Counted from the stretch's first letter, positions 26,395 through 35,295 are shown. The stretch: DNA of 64,000 bases from JAZKFT01 sp040386335 (GCA_040386335.1 JAZKFT010000040.1:124001-188000), one strand, 5' to 3'. Notes: generated from the sequence alone by a model not told the origin. Numbers and translations are program-made.

Positions 26395-28743
26395 ATGATG
26401 ATAGATAAGCTGCAATACCCTGGATGGAAAAACCGCTCATTTAGCCGGCTTGTTATTGTCTTCCTTGTTTACATTGTTTCGGCCCCACGGGCAAATGCCC
26501 AGCAACAAACCGGCCTTACACCGGTAGGCCAGTGGAGGGAGCACTTGCCTTATCAAAATACGGTTGATCTTGTACAAACAGCAAGCAAGATCTATTGTGC
26601 CACACCCTACAGTTTATTTTCAGTTAGCCTGGAGGATGGCGAAACAGAGAGACTCAGTAAAATAAATGGACTCAGCGATATCGGCATCAGCCGTATTGGG
26701 TATGATGCTGTAGAAAAAAAGCTCATCATTGCCTATACCAACAGCAACCTGGACCTGTATGATGGCACCAAAACCATCAATATCCCGGACATCAAACAAA
26801 AGAATATTTTAGGTGATAAAACCATTTTCAACATTTTCACCAGCAATGGTTTAGTGTACCTGAGTACCGGCATTGGCATTGTTGTAGTGGATGAAAAAAA
26901 ACATGAGATCAGGGACAGTTATTTTATCGGCAATGGTGGCAGCTATTTAAGAATCAATGGTGTAACCATGGATGGCAGCTGGCTGTATGCCGCCACCGCA
27001 GCGGGTTTGAAACGGGCGCCGGCTAACAGCGCTAATCTTGCCGACTATCGGAACTGGCAAGTAGTTAGTGGTTTTGAGACAGGCGATATCAGCGATGTTA
27101 TTGCTCTCAACAACAGTATTGTCGTATCAAAAACTGATTCATTGTTCCTGTTTAAAAATAATACCCGCAGCTTTTTATACAGGGACATTTTGCCAATCGT
27201 TTCAGTCAGAATTTCGGAAGAAAAATTGATCGTTTGCCATCGTAACAATGCCGGTGCCAGCAAGGTGGTGGTTCTAAATGAAAACGGAATTGTAGAAAAA
27301 GCGATCACGCAACCGGGTGTAATTTCTTCTCCTAAACAGGCGCTCCAGGTAAACGGCAGTATATGGACAGCCGATTTTTTTGGCGGGCTGTCAAAAACCA
27401 GTGGAGCCTCTTTTGAACGTTTTATACCCAATGGCCCGCCAGCTACGGCGAGCGGAGAAATTGCAATCGCAAACCATGTTTTATGGGCCGCCAGCGGCGA
27501 AGTAAACAGCTCATGGAATTACCAGTACAACCGCAACGGGCTATTACGATTTAAAGAAAACGGATGGAAGGCTTATAACCAGTTCAATAACTTTCAGCAG
27601 CTGGATACCGTACTGGATCTTATTAGTGTTGCCATCGACCCTAAAGATCAATCAGTTTGGGCTGGCAGCTACGGTGGCGGATTGGTGCATGTTACCGCAA
27701 ATGATCAACTGCAAATTTTTAAGCAAAATAGTTCCTTGCAACCCGCTTCGGGCGACCCAACAAGTTACCGTGTAAGTGGCCTTGCTTTTGATGCCGGCGA
27801 TAATCTCTGGATCAGCAATTACGGGGCGGCCAATAATATCAGCGTAAGAAAAGCGGATGGCAGTTTTAAGAGTTTTCGGATCCCGTTTTTTCTCAGTGAA
27901 AATGCGGTTTCTCAATTGCTGGTGGACGACAATGATTTTAAATGGATCATTGCTCCCAAAGGGAACGGGCTTATTTGCTACAATAGTGGTGCCGGCATAG
28001 ACATAACAAACGACGATCAATGGAAATATTTCCGCAAAGGTGCAGGCCTGGGCAACCTGCCGGATAATGAAGTATTGAGCATGGTTAAAGACAAACAGGG
28101 AATTATTTGGGTAGGCACAGCCAATGGCATTGGTATCATCGATTGTGGCTCCGATGTATTTTCTGCACAAGGTTGCGAAGCGGTAATACCGGTGGTGCAA
28201 ACCGGGCAGTTTAATGGGTATCTTTTCCAGGGGGAACAAGTACAAGCCATGGTAACGGATGCCGCCAACCGTAAATGGATCGGTACCAAAAACGGCGCCT
28301 GGCTTATAAGCCCGGATGGCGATAAAACATTACTCCATTTTACAGAAGACAATAGCCCGCTGTTGAACAGCGATGTGAAACGCATCGCTATCGACGGGCA
28401 AACCGGGGAGGTTTTCTTTGCTACTTTCAAGGGTATCTGCAGCTATCGCGGTACAGCAATTGATGGTGGCAAATCTAATGAGCAGTTATTGGTATTTCCC
28501 AACCCTGTTCCGGCCGCTTATACCGGTCCTATTGCCATTAAAGGATTGGTGGAAAATGCCTTTGTAAAAATCATGGAATTGAATGGAAGGCTGGTGTATC
28601 AAACAAGAGCATTGGGCGGCCAGGCAGTATGGAACGGTCAGGACCTTAACGGCCGTAAAGTGAGCTCCGGCGTGTACCTGGTGCTGGTTACAGATGAAAC
28701 GAGGAAAGAAAAAGCGGCGGGTAAAATCTTTATATTAAAATGA
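26395..28743 (+). CDS. porZ: PorZ-like type IX secretion component (beta-propeller protein with CTD)
   Basis: A 782-residue secreted protein with a signal peptide (to about residue 38, ANAQQQT). The start of the mature part, VGQWREHLPYQNTVDLVQTA ... GLSDIGISRIGYD, matches the PorZ N-terminal propeller. Two seven-bladed propellers follow, with two-component-regulator-like blades such as GIIWVGTANGIGIID and RKWIGTKNGAWLI. A T9SS C-terminal domain closes it (FPNPVPAAYTGPIAI ... SSGVYLVLV). PorZ is a surface part of the attachment complex that feeds A-LPS to the PorU sortase. recO follows after a small inserted cassette. Confidence 0.82.
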   Translation: MMIDKLQYPGWKNRSFSRLVIVFLVYIVSAPRANAQQQTGLTPVGQWREHLPYQNTVDLVQTASKIYCATPYSLFSVSLEDGETERLSKINGLSDIGISRIGYDAVEKKLIIAYTNSNLDLYDGTKTINIPDIKQKNILGDKTIFNIFTSNGLVYLSTGIGIVVVDEKKHEIRDSYFIGNGGSYLRINGVTMDGSWLYAATAAGLKRAPANSANLADYRNWQVVSGFETGDISDVIALNNSIVVSKTDSLFLFKNNTRSFLYRDILPIVSVRISEEKLIVCHRNNAGASKVVVLNENGIVEKAITQPGVISSPKQALQVNGSIWTADFFGGLSKTSGASFERFIPNGPPATASGEIAIANHVLWAASGEVNSSWNYQYNRNGLLRFKENGWKAYNQFNNFQQLDTVLDLISVAIDPKDQSVWAGSYGGGLVHVTANDQLQIFKQNSSLQPASGDPTSYRVSGLAFDAGDNLWISNYGAANNISVRKADGSFKSFRIPFFLSENAVSQLLVDDNDFKWIIAPKGNGLICYNSGAGIDITNDDQWKYFRKGAGLGNLPDNEVLSMVKDKQGIIWVGTANGIGIIDCGSDVFSAQGCEAVIPVVQTGQFNGYLFQGEQVQAMVTDAANRKWIGTKNGAWLISPDGDKTLLHFTEDNSPLLNSDVKRIAIDGQTGEVFFATFKGICSYRGTAIDGGKSNEQLLVFPNPVPAAYTGPIAIKGLVENAFVKIMELNGRLVYQTRALGGQAVWNGQDLNGRKVSSGVYLVLVTDETRKEKAAGKIFILK

Positions 28744-28770
28744 GCAATTGAAATTAACTTTATAACATGC

Positions 28771-28953
28771 AAGTAACCGGCATTCAAATATTCTATTACA
28801 AAAAAAGTAAACTTTTCAGGCACTTTTAGTCCTAAAACAGTATGGCTATGTGCTGGAAGATCTTTTGGATATTATAGGGATAGAAAAAGAAAAGATGAAC
28901 CAATAATACCAGCAGAAAAAGTGTTTGTAAAAATTGATAAAAAATTCGGATGA
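28771..28953 (+). pseudogene. Short basic open frame overlapping the DUF6934 start (possible frameshifted gene)
   Basis: From about 28771 a frame without ATG reads to a TGA at 28951-28953 that overlaps the ATG of the next gene (ATGA). Its end, WLCAGRSFGYYRDRKRKDEP then IIPAEKVFVKIDKKFG, looks protein-like. An ATG at 28767 would join this frame if the A7 run at 28800-28806 had one base less, so it is either a frameshifted gene or a sequencing artefact. I do not recognise the family. Confidence 0.3.
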
Positions 28954-29393
28954 AGTTATCACGTTATGAGTACACCGCAGATGGACATGCTGAACTCTTT
29001 ATGTTTACAAGTGTAGGACCAAAAGGTGCAATAAAAAAATTGGTTGTCTATTCTCAAATGTTGCAAAATGACATTTATAATTTAGGGTTTGGTGATTATA
29101 ATGAAGATAACGGAACGATAGACGACATTGTAATTACGGATAATAACGATAGTCAAAAGATTCTGGCTACAGTTGCTTCGACACTATATGTTTTTACAGA
29201 CAAGCACCCAGACGTTTGGGTTTATGCAACAGGAAGCAACACTGCCAGAACAAGACTTTACAGAATGGGAATTACAACAAACCTGGAGGAAATTATAGTT
29301 GATTTTGAAGTATATGGACTTCAAAATGAAACTTGGCACGAGTTCAAAAAAGGAGAGGATTATCAGGCATTTTTAGTAAAACGAAAATTTTAG
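28950..29393 (+). CDS. DUF6934 family protein
   Basis: A 147-residue cytoplasmic protein: MKLSRYEYTADGHAELFMFT opens it, then FGDYNEDNGTIDDIVITDNND, VASTLYVFTDKHPDVWVYAT, GSNTARTRLYRMGI and WHEFKKGEDYQAFLVKRKF. These blocks are those of DUF6934, a family of unknown function common in Bacteroidota. It overlaps a preceding short frame by ATGA and is followed after 12 bases by a 49-residue Lys-rich ORF. The region is visibly more AT-rich than porZ and recO on either side, which suggests acquisition. A toxin-antitoxin role is only a guess. Confidence 0.8.
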   Translation: MKLSRYEYTADGHAELFMFTSVGPKGAIKKLVVYSQMLQNDIYNLGFGDYNEDNGTIDDIVITDNNDSQKILATVASTLYVFTDKHPDVWVYATGSNTARTRLYRMGITTNLEEIIVDFEVYGLQNETWHEFKKGEDYQAFLVKRKF

Positions 29394-29405
29394 TAATTTT
29401 GTGCA

Positions 29406-29555
29406 ATGACAACAATAGAAAAATTAAATAAAAGCAAGGTGCCTATTGTCAAGATTGATAAGTCTTTGAATAAACTCAGAGGCAAAAACCTTTTTCCTGA
29501 AAAGCTTGCAAAAGCAAACGAAACAATTGCAAAGGTCGGCCTGCCAAAAAAATAA
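29406..29555 (+). CDS. Small Lys-rich 49-residue protein following DUF6934
   Basis: A short ORF with ATG 12 bases after the DUF6934 stop. The product begins MTTIEKLNKSKVPIVKIDKS, continues LNKLRGKNLFPEKLAKANET and ends IAKVGLPKK, rich in Lys with few acidic residues. Tight spacing and same strand suggest translation with DUF6934. It could be a partner or an antitoxin-like peptide; I do not recognise it. Confidence 0.55.
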   Translation: MTTIEKLNKSKVPIVKIDKSLNKLRGKNLFPEKLAKANETIAKVGLPKK

Positions 29556-29572
29556 ACTTGCGCCTACCTTAG

Positions 29573-29600
29573 ATTGGTAAATACAATCTTATTTACCAAT
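29573..29600. repeat. 10-bp inverted repeat before recO
   Basis: ATTGGTAAAT (29573-29582) and ATTTACCAAT (29591-29600) with an 8-base spacer end 5 bases before the recO ATG. It could be an operator or a hairpin closing the upstream cassette. Confidence 0.5.
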
Positions 29601-29605
29601 AGCCC

Positions 29606-30364
29606 ATGCTCCACAAAACAAAAGGCATCATTTTACGCACCGTTAAGTATGGCGAAACCAGCCTTATTGCTACCGTTTACACCGAACTATTCGGCCTGCA
29701 ATCGTATATGGTAAAAGGCGTTCGCCTGTCTTCCAAAAAAGGAAACAGCAGGGCCAATATGTTTCAGCCTGCTTCAATTTTGGATATGGTGGTGTACCAC
29801 AACGAACTGAAGCACTTACAAATCATCAAAGAATTTGGCTGGGCAAAAATGTACCAACATCTGCAGCAGGATGTCATAAAAAACTGCGTGTCCTTATTTA
29901 TGGTGGAATTGCTCACAAGGAGCATAAAACAACCCGAAAGCAATGCCGATCTCTATGATTTTATAGAACATTACCTGCTTCTGCTGGACGAAGCAGAGGC
30001 TGCCGTCATTGCCAATCTTCCGTTGCACTTTGCACTACACCTTGCGCGGCAACTGGGCTTTGGTATAGAAGATAAAGACAATGAAAAAAGCACGATTCTC
30101 GACCTCCAGGAAGGCAGATTTACCAGCCATATTCCCGCACACGGAAACTGGCTGGATGGCCGCCTGGCCAATGCGATAGCAGAACTGTTACAAATGGACA
30201 ATGCGATCAGCCTCTACCGTATTAAACTAAACAGGCAGTTACGACAACAACTGCTGCAAGCCTGCGAGCAGTTTTACATCTACCATATTAGCGATTTCGG
30301 AAACCTGAAAACGGTGGCGGTGCTGGAGGCTGTACTTGGTGAGCCCCCTGGCGTCGAAGGGTGA
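29606..30364 (+). CDS. recO: DNA repair protein RecO
   Basis: A 252-residue protein of the usual RecO length. The N-terminal OB-fold is seen as MLHKTKGIILRTVKYGETSL and IATVYTELFGLQSYMVKGVR, followed by a helical domain (FMVELLTRSIKQPESNADLY, LPLHFALHLARQLGFGIED). RecO loads RecA onto SSB-coated DNA with RecR in gap repair. The zinc-finger cysteines present in some RecO proteins are absent, as is common in this phylum. It lies in the same direction as porZ, with the DUF6934 cassette between. Confidence 0.93.
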   Translation: MLHKTKGIILRTVKYGETSLIATVYTELFGLQSYMVKGVRLSSKKGNSRANMFQPASILDMVVYHNELKHLQIIKEFGWAKMYQHLQQDVIKNCVSLFMVELLTRSIKQPESNADLYDFIEHYLLLLDEAEAAVIANLPLHFALHLARQLGFGIEDKDNEKSTILDLQEGRFTSHIPAHGNWLDGRLANAIAELLQMDNAISLYRIKLNRQLRQQLLQACEQFYIYHISDFGNLKTVAVLEAVLGEPPGVEG

Positions 30365-30367
30365 TGG

Positions 30368-31381
30368 TTATTCGCCCACCTTCTTCAACTCAAACAAACT
30401 AAAGTCGCTGTCTTCGGCAATAATGGTGTTTTTTAATTTTCCCAGTCCTTCTATTTCCATTTCCACCGTGTCGCCATTTTGCAGCCATTGCTCTGCGTAG
30501 TTAGCGTCGTTTAGTTTGCCGGTTCCGTTCAGTTCTAGAAAACAGCCTGTCCCAACGGTGCCGCTGCCAATTACATCGCCTGCGTGAACGGTTACGCCAT
30601 AGGAACAGCGTTCGATAATTTCAGCAAAGGTCCAATCCATATCGGCCAGGTTTCCTTCACTTACCTGGGTTCCATTTACCCAGCACTTCATGGGCAGGTT
30701 CCAGGCTTTTCCGGTATGGCCTTCCTTGCAGGGCACTTCATAAGCTTCCAGCTCGTCCAGCGTTACCAGCCATGGGCCGAGTACGTTGCTGAAGTCTTTG
30801 CCTTTTGCGGGTCCCAGGTTTAGCAGCATTTCTTCCATCTGCAGTTTCCGGGCACTCATGTCGTTAAAGATCATGAGGCCGCCAATATGTGCATCTGCTT
30901 CGGCGGCGGTAATATTTCTGCCACTTTTACTAATAACCACCGCTGCTTCCAGCTCAAAATCGAGCTTTTCAAAATGATCCTTCATGCATTCAATTTCCTG
31001 TTCATGGCCCTGGATGGAGTTGTGGTTGGAAAAGTAAAAAATCGGGTATTGGTCAAACTCCGGGATCATGGGTACGCCACGATTTTTCCTGGCAGCCGCC
31101 ACATGCTGGCGAAATGCGTATCCATCCCTTAATGAGGTTGGGAACGGTACCGGTGCCAATAACTGCACTTCTGACGCCAATACCCCTTTACTGGCTAAAG
31201 CCCCGTCTTTTATGGCTGCATCGCCCCGCAAAGCAGCGCCAATCACATCGTCCCAAAAATTCAGGAACATACCCATGGTATTTGGCAGTTCGGGGTGCAG
31301 GTACTCCATGGCATAGAGCTTTCCTTCGTGATAAATTCCTAATTGTTCATGTTCATCTTTAATGTACGAGGCAAGTTTCAT
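30368..31381 (-). CDS. Fumarylacetoacetate hydrolase family protein
   Basis: A 337-residue FAH-fold enzyme, convergent with recO and only 3 bases from it. Metal-ligand blocks are visible: HFEKLDFELEAAVVI (Glu ligands), GLMIFNDMSARKLQ (Asp ligand) and the C-terminal GDVIGSGTVGTGCFLELNG. Family members hydrolyse C-C bonds in fumarylacetoacetate or related diketo acids in aromatic amino acid breakdown. The length is shorter than true fumarylacetoacetase (about 420) and longer than YcgM-type proteins (about 220); the exact substrate is not set by the context. Confidence 0.85.
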   Translation of the reverse strand: MKLASYIKDEHEQLGIYHEGKLYAMEYLHPELPNTMGMFLNFWDDVIGAALRGDAAIKDGALASKGVLASEVQLLAPVPFPTSLRDGYAFRQHVAAARKNRGVPMIPEFDQYPIFYFSNHNSIQGHEQEIECMKDHFEKLDFELEAAVVISKSGRNITAAEADAHIGGLMIFNDMSARKLQMEEMLLNLGPAKGKDFSNVLGPWLVTLDELEAYEVPCKEGHTGKAWNLPMKCWVNGTQVSEGNLADMDWTFAEIIERCSYGVTVHAGDVIGSGTVGTGCFLELNGTGKLNDANYAEQWLQNGDTVEMEIEGLGKLKNTIIAEDSDFSLFELKKVGE

Positions 31382-31523
31382 ATTCTTTACGGCTTAATTG
31401 ATGTAAATATTCATTGTTTGAGGCGTTCAACCACCAGGCAAAATTTGGAATGCTTATTGCTTTATGCAACCCTCGCGGTAAACAAAAATCATTTAATTTA
31501 CCGTTCGCTTCAAAACAAATTCT

Positions 31524-34160
31524 ATGTTTCGATTGACTGGCCTGTTGTTTTTTTTATCCTTATTTCAAACTGTTATTGCTCAATCGCCTGTTATCCGGTA
31601 TAACCAATTAGGCTATACGACGCTCGGCATTAAGGTCGCTGTTTTCGGGAGCAAATCAGTTACCGGAGAAAAGACATTTCAATTGGTAGAATTACCATCC
31701 AACAAAATAGTTTTTGAAAAAAATGTTGGCCAGGCTTTTGGCAAATATGGTCCATTTGCACAAACCTACCGGCTGGATTTTTCAACTTTTACCAAACCGG
31801 GAAATTATCTGCTTAAATGTGGTGATGCCCTCACAGGAACATTCACGATCGCCGCCGACGTGTACAAGGGCACAGCAGATTTTTGCCTCCGGTATATGCG
31901 GCAGCAGCGTAGCGGCTTTAATCCATTTTTAAAAGACAGTTGCCACACGCACGATGGCTATACACTTTATGGCCCCATGCGGGACAGCACTTATATAAAT
32001 GTAACCGGTGGCTGGCACGACGCAAGCGATTACCTCCAATATAGCACCACAAGTGCCAATGCCACTTACCATTTACTGATGGCTGCCAGGGATTTTCCCA
32101 AGGCATTTGCCGACAATAAACTCGCTAATGGACTCGATGGTAAAAATGGCCTTGCCGATGTGCTGGATGAGGCAAAATGGGGCCTCGACTGGTTGCTGAA
32201 AATGCACCCACGGCAAGATTGGCTTTTTAATCAGCTGGGCGACGACCGTGATCATATGGGGATGCGGATACCAAAAGAAGATTCGTTTTATGGAAGGGGG
32301 TTCGAGCGGCCAGTGTACTTCTGCAACGGCAAACCACAACAGCGGGGAAAATTTGTAAATAATTCAACCGGCGTAGCTTCTACCGCAGGAAAGTTTAGCA
32401 GTGCTTTTGCGCTGGGCTCGCAAATGTTCGCTGCTACTGATCAGGTTTATAGCAGTACACTTTCTGCGAAATCCTTGTCGGCACTGGAATTGGGTGTTAA
32501 AAAACCTGGTGTTTCGCAAACAGCATCTGTCCGTTCGCCCTATATATATGCCGAGGATAACTGGGCCGACGATATGGAACTGGCGGAAGCCGCTGTTACA
32601 AATATGCTTGGAGGTGCCAAAAAAGCCAGTAAGTACACTATGGCAGGTATAAATTACGCTAGGCAGGAGCCTGTAACGCCGTGGCTGGGTGCTGATACTG
32701 CCAAACACTACCAATGGTATCCATTTGTAAATGTGGGCCATTATGAATTAGCAAAGCTGGTAAATACAAAAGTTACGGATAACCCCTTTATTGATTTTTA
32801 CAAGCAAGGGATAGAAAAGGTTTGGAATAAAGCCAAAAACAATGCTTTTTACCGGGGTGTTCCCTTTATCTGGTGCAGCAATAATCTTACAACCTCGTTT
32901 GCTACTCAGTGTTATTGGTACCGGACATTAAGCAATGATAATACTTACGAGGCCCTGGAACAGGCCAGTTTTGATTGGCTTTTCGGCTGTAATCCGTGGG
33001 GTACCAGCATGGTATATGGACTGCCGGCGACAGGAGATACGCCGGTGGATCCTCACAGTGCTTTCACCCACCTAAAAAATTATCCAATAGATGGGGGACT
33101 GGTGGATGGACCGGTTTATACCAACATTTACAAAAACCTGATCGGCATTACTTTAAAAGATGCTGATGAATATGCGGATTGGCAAAGCGATTTGGCTGTG
33201 TATCACGACGATTATGGTGACTATAGTACCAATGAGCCAACAATGGATGGCACAGCCTCACTCATCTATTTACTGGCTGCCAAAGATTCAGAATCGGTTG
33301 GTGGGCAAAAAAATAATGAACCTGAAGCAATAAAGCCGGTTACTATCAATACCCCAAACACAAAGCCGGCTATTAAATCCACACCTGGGAAAAAGAAAGC
33401 AGCAGATGCAAAAAAAATGGAAATAGCGGATATAGAGATTCCTGTCCGGGCCGCAAATAACCTGTACCACAAGGGCGCCATTGTAAGAGGTGATACTACC
33501 GAAAGGGTGATAGCGCTGGTTTTTACCGGCCATGAATTTGGCGATGGCGGCAAAGTCATCAGCACTGCTTTGAAGCAGGAAAAGGTAAAAGCCTCATTCT
33601 TCTTTACCGGCGATTTTTATCGAAACAGGGCTTTTGAAAAGACCATTAAAACGCTGAAAGCCCATGGCCACTACCTGGGAGCCCATAGCGATACCCATAT
33701 GCTCTACGCCGACTGGCAGAAACGTGACAGCCTGTTGGTTTCGAAGGAGGAATTTACCCTTGACCTGGATAATAATTATGCTGCCATGAAGCCTTTTGGA
33801 CTCACCTCCAGGACATCACCGTATTTTTTACCGCCCTATGAATGGTATAATGATAGCATCGCTGCCTGGACAAAAGATGCAGGTCTGCAGCTGATCAATT
33901 ATACGCCCGGAACCCTTAGCAATGCTGATTATACTACACCTGATATGCCGAATTATCGCACTTGCGATACCATTTACCAATCTATTATGCACAAGGCGAT
34001 CGACCTGCCCAAAGGGCTAAATGGGTATATTTTGTTGCTTCATATTGGCACCGATCCGGCCAGAACGGATAAGTTTTACAACCTGCTGCCACTGTTGCTG
34101 CAGGAGCTCAGTGGCTACGGCTATAAATTTGTGCGGGTAGACCAACTGCTGAAAAATTAA
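31524..34160 (+). CDS. Glycoside hydrolase family 9 fused to a deacetylase-like (NodB-type) domain
   Basis: An 878-residue secreted protein with a signal peptide (MFRLTGLLFFLSLFQTVIAQ). Residues about 20-105 are the Ig-like cellulase N-domain; 110-590 are GH9, with GGWHDASDYLQY (catalytic base Asp) near 163 and YSTNEPTMDGTASLIYLLA (acid Glu) near 570. After a Pro/Lys linker, residues 655-878 form a NodB-like barrel: GAHSDTH and YFLPPYEWYN match motifs 2 and 3. The first NodB motif (TFDD) reads FTGHEFGDG, so the catalytic Asp-Asp is not evident. It probably attacks beta-glucans outside the cell; the second domain may act on acetylated glycans or only bind. Confidence 0.88.
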   Translation: MFRLTGLLFFLSLFQTVIAQSPVIRYNQLGYTTLGIKVAVFGSKSVTGEKTFQLVELPSNKIVFEKNVGQAFGKYGPFAQTYRLDFSTFTKPGNYLLKCGDALTGTFTIAADVYKGTADFCLRYMRQQRSGFNPFLKDSCHTHDGYTLYGPMRDSTYINVTGGWHDASDYLQYSTTSANATYHLLMAARDFPKAFADNKLANGLDGKNGLADVLDEAKWGLDWLLKMHPRQDWLFNQLGDDRDHMGMRIPKEDSFYGRGFERPVYFCNGKPQQRGKFVNNSTGVASTAGKFSSAFALGSQMFAATDQVYSSTLSAKSLSALELGVKKPGVSQTASVRSPYIYAEDNWADDMELAEAAVTNMLGGAKKASKYTMAGINYARQEPVTPWLGADTAKHYQWYPFVNVGHYELAKLVNTKVTDNPFIDFYKQGIEKVWNKAKNNAFYRGVPFIWCSNNLTTSFATQCYWYRTLSNDNTYEALEQASFDWLFGCNPWGTSMVYGLPATGDTPVDPHSAFTHLKNYPIDGGLVDGPVYTNIYKNLIGITLKDADEYADWQSDLAVYHDDYGDYSTNEPTMDGTASLIYLLAAKDSESVGGQKNNEPEAIKPVTINTPNTKPAIKSTPGKKKAADAKKMEIADIEIPVRAANNLYHKGAIVRGDTTERVIALVFTGHEFGDGGKVISTALKQEKVKASFFFTGDFYRNRAFEKTIKTLKAHGHYLGAHSDTHMLYADWQKRDSLLVSKEEFTLDLDNNYAAMKPFGLTSRTSPYFLPPYEWYNDSIAAWTKDAGLQLINYTPGTLSNADYTTPDMPNYRTCDTIYQSIMHKAIDLPKGLNGYILLLHIGTDPARTDKFYNLLPLLLQELSGYGYKFVRVDQLLKN

Positions 34161-34192
34161 CGTGCTACACAGGGTTAATGTTTAAACGTTTT

Positions 34193-34222
34193 TTTGGTGT
34201 ATCGTGTTTTCAGGTAAATTTG
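34193..34222 (+). promoter_or_regulatory. Promoter of the fatty acid hydroxylase gene
   Basis: TTTG (34193-34196), 18 bases, TAAATTTG (34215-34222): an exact Bacteroidota consensus promoter 19 bases before the ATG at 34242. This is the best promoter match in the window. Confidence 0.7.
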
Positions 34223-34241
34223 CAACTTCAACAATTCAAAT

Positions 34242-34904
34242 ATGGAATTCGAAAAAATTCATAATAAGGGCCAGGCAAGGCTTTTTAAAAGCCCGGTTCT
34301 GGAAGCCTTTACCAAAACAAATCCAATTGTGATCTGGGGTATGTATATCCCCATTATGACATTTTTAATGTACCGGGCGTCTACCCAATTTGGGTTTAGC
34401 GCCGGCCGGGTATGGCTTACCTGGTTGGGTGGTATTTTATTCTGGAGCTTTTTTGAATACGTAGCCCACCGCTATTTATTTCATTTAAAAGCAAAATCAG
34501 AGGGGATGAAAAGGTTTGCCTATGTACTTCACGGCAATCATCATGAATTTCCCCGCGATAAGCAGCGGTTGTTTATGCCGCCAGTACCAAGCTTGCTATT
34601 GTCGTCGTCCATTTTTGGAATTATGTACCTGCTGATGGGTAACAATGTGTGGATGTTTTTTCCCGGCTTTTTGTTGGGCTATCTTTTATATGGCACCATG
34701 CACTATGCCATCCATGCCTGGAACCCGCCTTTTAAATGGATGAAACCTTTGTGGAGAAACCATCACCTGCATCATTACAAGCACGATGAAAAGGGATTTG
34801 GTGTAAGCAGCACCATCTGGGACAAAGTGTTTGGCACCATGTACGATCTTAAGAAAGAAAAAGAAGATAAGGAGAAGGTGAGGGAACTGATGTTTGAAAA
34901 ATAG
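34242..34904 (+). CDS. Sterol desaturase/fatty acid hydroxylase superfamily membrane protein
   Basis: A 220-residue integral membrane di-iron enzyme. Histidine boxes are all present: EYVAHRYLFH, HGNHHEFPRD, HYAIHAW and RNHHLHHYKHDE. Hydrophobic segments at 28-46, 58-75 and 105-150 form the membrane part. The order and spacing are those of fatty acid 2-hydroxylases (FA2H/Scs7-like), which hydroxylate acyl chains; in Bacteroidota this fits the hydroxy fatty acids of sphingolipids and ornithine lipids. Sphingolipid use is inference. It is a single gene with its own promoter. Confidence 0.88.
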   Translation: MEFEKIHNKGQARLFKSPVLEAFTKTNPIVIWGMYIPIMTFLMYRASTQFGFSAGRVWLTWLGGILFWSFFEYVAHRYLFHLKAKSEGMKRFAYVLHGNHHEFPRDKQRLFMPPVPSLLLSSSIFGIMYLLMGNNVWMFFPGFLLGYLLYGTMHYAIHAWNPPFKWMKPLWRNHHLHHYKHDEKGFGVSSTIWDKVFGTMYDLKKEKEDKEKVRELMFEK

Positions 34905-34905
34905 T

Positions 34906-34965
34906 GCTTAGGGATTAGTAAAGCCAAAATACAAATCACTAATCCCCGGTCCCCAATCCCTAAAA
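34906..34965. repeat. TTAGGGATTAGT-type hairpin spacer between convergent genes
   Basis: TTAGGGATTAGT (34908-34919) can pair with ACTAATCCC (34938-34946) or with AATCCCTAA (34955-34963). It separates two convergent genes and may act as a two-way terminator, but its make-up resembles the other short-repeat spacers in the window. Confidence 0.5.
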
Positions 34966-35295
34966 TCACCATCTTTCCTCTTCATCAATATCAACTACCC
35001 GCTGGGAAAACTCCTGGCGGGTTTTTATTTTTTGCACCTGCCTTTCCATGATCAGGTCGGCTATAACCAGGCCGGCATCCGTTGCAGGGCTGGCTTTCAG
35101 CAGTTTTCGGAGCTTGTCTTCATGTACATCTATCCGGTAAAGAATCATCAACAGTTTCTCGAAATTTTTATCAATCAGGTTGTTGATAAAAGCGTACAAT
35201 TTGTTGCGTATCGAATCCCATGTGCCGGTCTCCGGAAGGTCGATAGCTAGTTCATTACTCAGGCTTTTGATCAGTACACTGTTGTCTGCTGTCAT
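34966..35295 (-). CDS. Conserved hypothetical protein, 109 residues
   Basis: A small helical acidic protein: MTADNSVLIKSLSNELAIDL, then WDSIRNKLYAFINNLIDKNF, LLMILYRIDVHEDKLRKLL and IADLIMERQVQKIKTRQEFS. No signal, membrane segment or catalytic motif is seen. Its start overlaps the stop of the TIGR02757 gene by ATGA, so the two are translationally coupled and probably work together. I do not know the function. Confidence 0.75.
   Translation of the reverse strand: MTADNSVLIKSLSNELAIDLPETGTWDSIRNKLYAFINNLIDKNFEKLLMILYRIDVHEDKLRKLLKASPATDAGLVIADLIMERQVQKIKTRQEFSQRVVDIDEEERW

Noticed and set aside
27652..28245. 197-residue minus-strand frame
   Set aside because: Antisense shadow of porZ.
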